Positions 30,063 through 30,156 of a DNA stretch of 30,156 nt are shown here, piece by piece (the first letter of the stretch is position 1; each line of letters opens with the position of its first letter). The DNA comes from Candidatus Woesearchaeota archaeon. GTDB lineage: Archaea > Nanobdellota > Nanobdellia > Woesearchaeales > WJIZ01. The notes beneath the pieces were generated by a model. That model was not told where the DNA came from. It was given only the letters and a program-made list of their open reading frames with translations, and ran no database searches. The position numbers and the translations under genes were made by a program. The stretch covers positions 1 to 30,156 of the forward strand of contig JAGVXW010000018.1 in assembly GCA_018303575.1 (NCBI GenBank), read 5' to 3'.

Positions 30063-30156
30063 GGGGTCGTCAAGAAATGAGCTGGTCAACTTCGTTGGGA
30101 TTAATTGAGTAATTCCAGTCCCCGTGGAATGCTTCGGGTGTGAAATTGATTTTGTT
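30063..30156 (-). mobile_element. End of a second ISAzo13-type element (runs off the window)
   Basis: The element end is inferred at 30063: TTA (30060-30062) is followed by ggggtcgtcaag, just as TTA precedes gggcttaccg at the first IS. The end overlies the 5' part of the PLD nuclease gene. It continues beyond 30156. Confidence 0.6.
30070..30156 (-). CDS. ISAzo13-family transposase, C-terminal end (partial)
   Basis: The minus strand reads NKINFTPEAFHGDWNYSINP then NEVDQLIS to a TGA at 30070. This matches the end of the complete transposase at 25144 (INIKPNEFHGEWNYTIKPN). The gene runs off the window; the rest cannot be judged. The two copies differ in sequence, so they are separate elements of one family. 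Confidence 0.75.
   Translation of the reverse strand, partial: NKINFTPEAFHGDWNYSINPNEVDQLIS

Noticed and set aside
1..30156. CRISPR array, rRNA or tRNA genes
   Set aside because: No regularly spaced identical repeats, no rRNA-like sequence and no cloverleaf with a GTTCRAATC-type T-arm were found on reading both strands by eye; a tRNA scan would be decisive.

Overview
The window looks archaeal. It encodes a ribosomal protein eL33 (L35Ae), an HMf-type histone, a PAC2-family proteasome-assembly-chaperone homologue, a KaiC-like ATPase and an archaeal TctA/DUF112 permease. Many genes carry an archaeal TATA box about 25-30 bp before the start codon, and several look leaderless. Small proteins, a PriS/PriL-like fused primase and short gene spacing would fit a DPANN-type archaeon, but that placement is inference. 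No rRNA, tRNA or CRISPR array was seen.

Region 1 (1-12220) is mostly chromosomal. A KaiC-like ATPase is followed by a tiny coiled-coil ORF. A long minus-strand cluster runs from an ArsR-type regulator (9303) through a 1670-residue membrane protein carrying two different glycosyltransferase domains, then a second protein with the same N-terminal membrane module, a helical protein and a PAC2 protein. This looks like a cell-surface or glycan assembly locus. A divergent membrane protein, eL33, a 40-residue ORF, a nucleotidyltransferase-like protein and a TctA-type permease follow.

Region 2 (about 12230-24300) looks like an integrated conjugative or plasmid-like element. A tightly overlapping operon encodes two small proteins, a VirB2/TrbC-like pilin, a Cys-rich surface protein, a VirB6/TrbL-like channel protein, a PrgI/VirB3-like protein and a VirB4-type ATPase fused to a putative PD-(D/E)XK nuclease domain. 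This is a very reduced type IV secretion-like system, comparable with the Ced/Ted DNA importers. A TM2-like protein and a fused archaeo-eukaryotic primase follow, then a cargo zone of AT-rich membrane proteins, small ORFs with good Shine-Dalgarno sites, a frameshifted small gene and a zinc-ribbon nuclease. No integrase, relaxase or VirD4 coupling protein is visible.

Region 3 (24394-26510) holds a DUF2000 gene and a nested mobile element. An IS200/IS605 remnant (HUH/Y1 TnpA) is interrupted by a complete ISAzo13-family IS; removing the IS and one copy of the TTA duplication restores the TnpA frame.

Region 4 (26513-30156) has a histone, a YdjM-like membrane hydrolase, a lipoprotein, a small SNase-like protein, a TrmB-like/Panacea-like gene pair, and a PLD-family (NgoFVII/BfiI-like) restriction nuclease gene whose 5' part is cut off by the end of a second ISAzo13-type element at the right edge. 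This end looks like a defence or mobile island.
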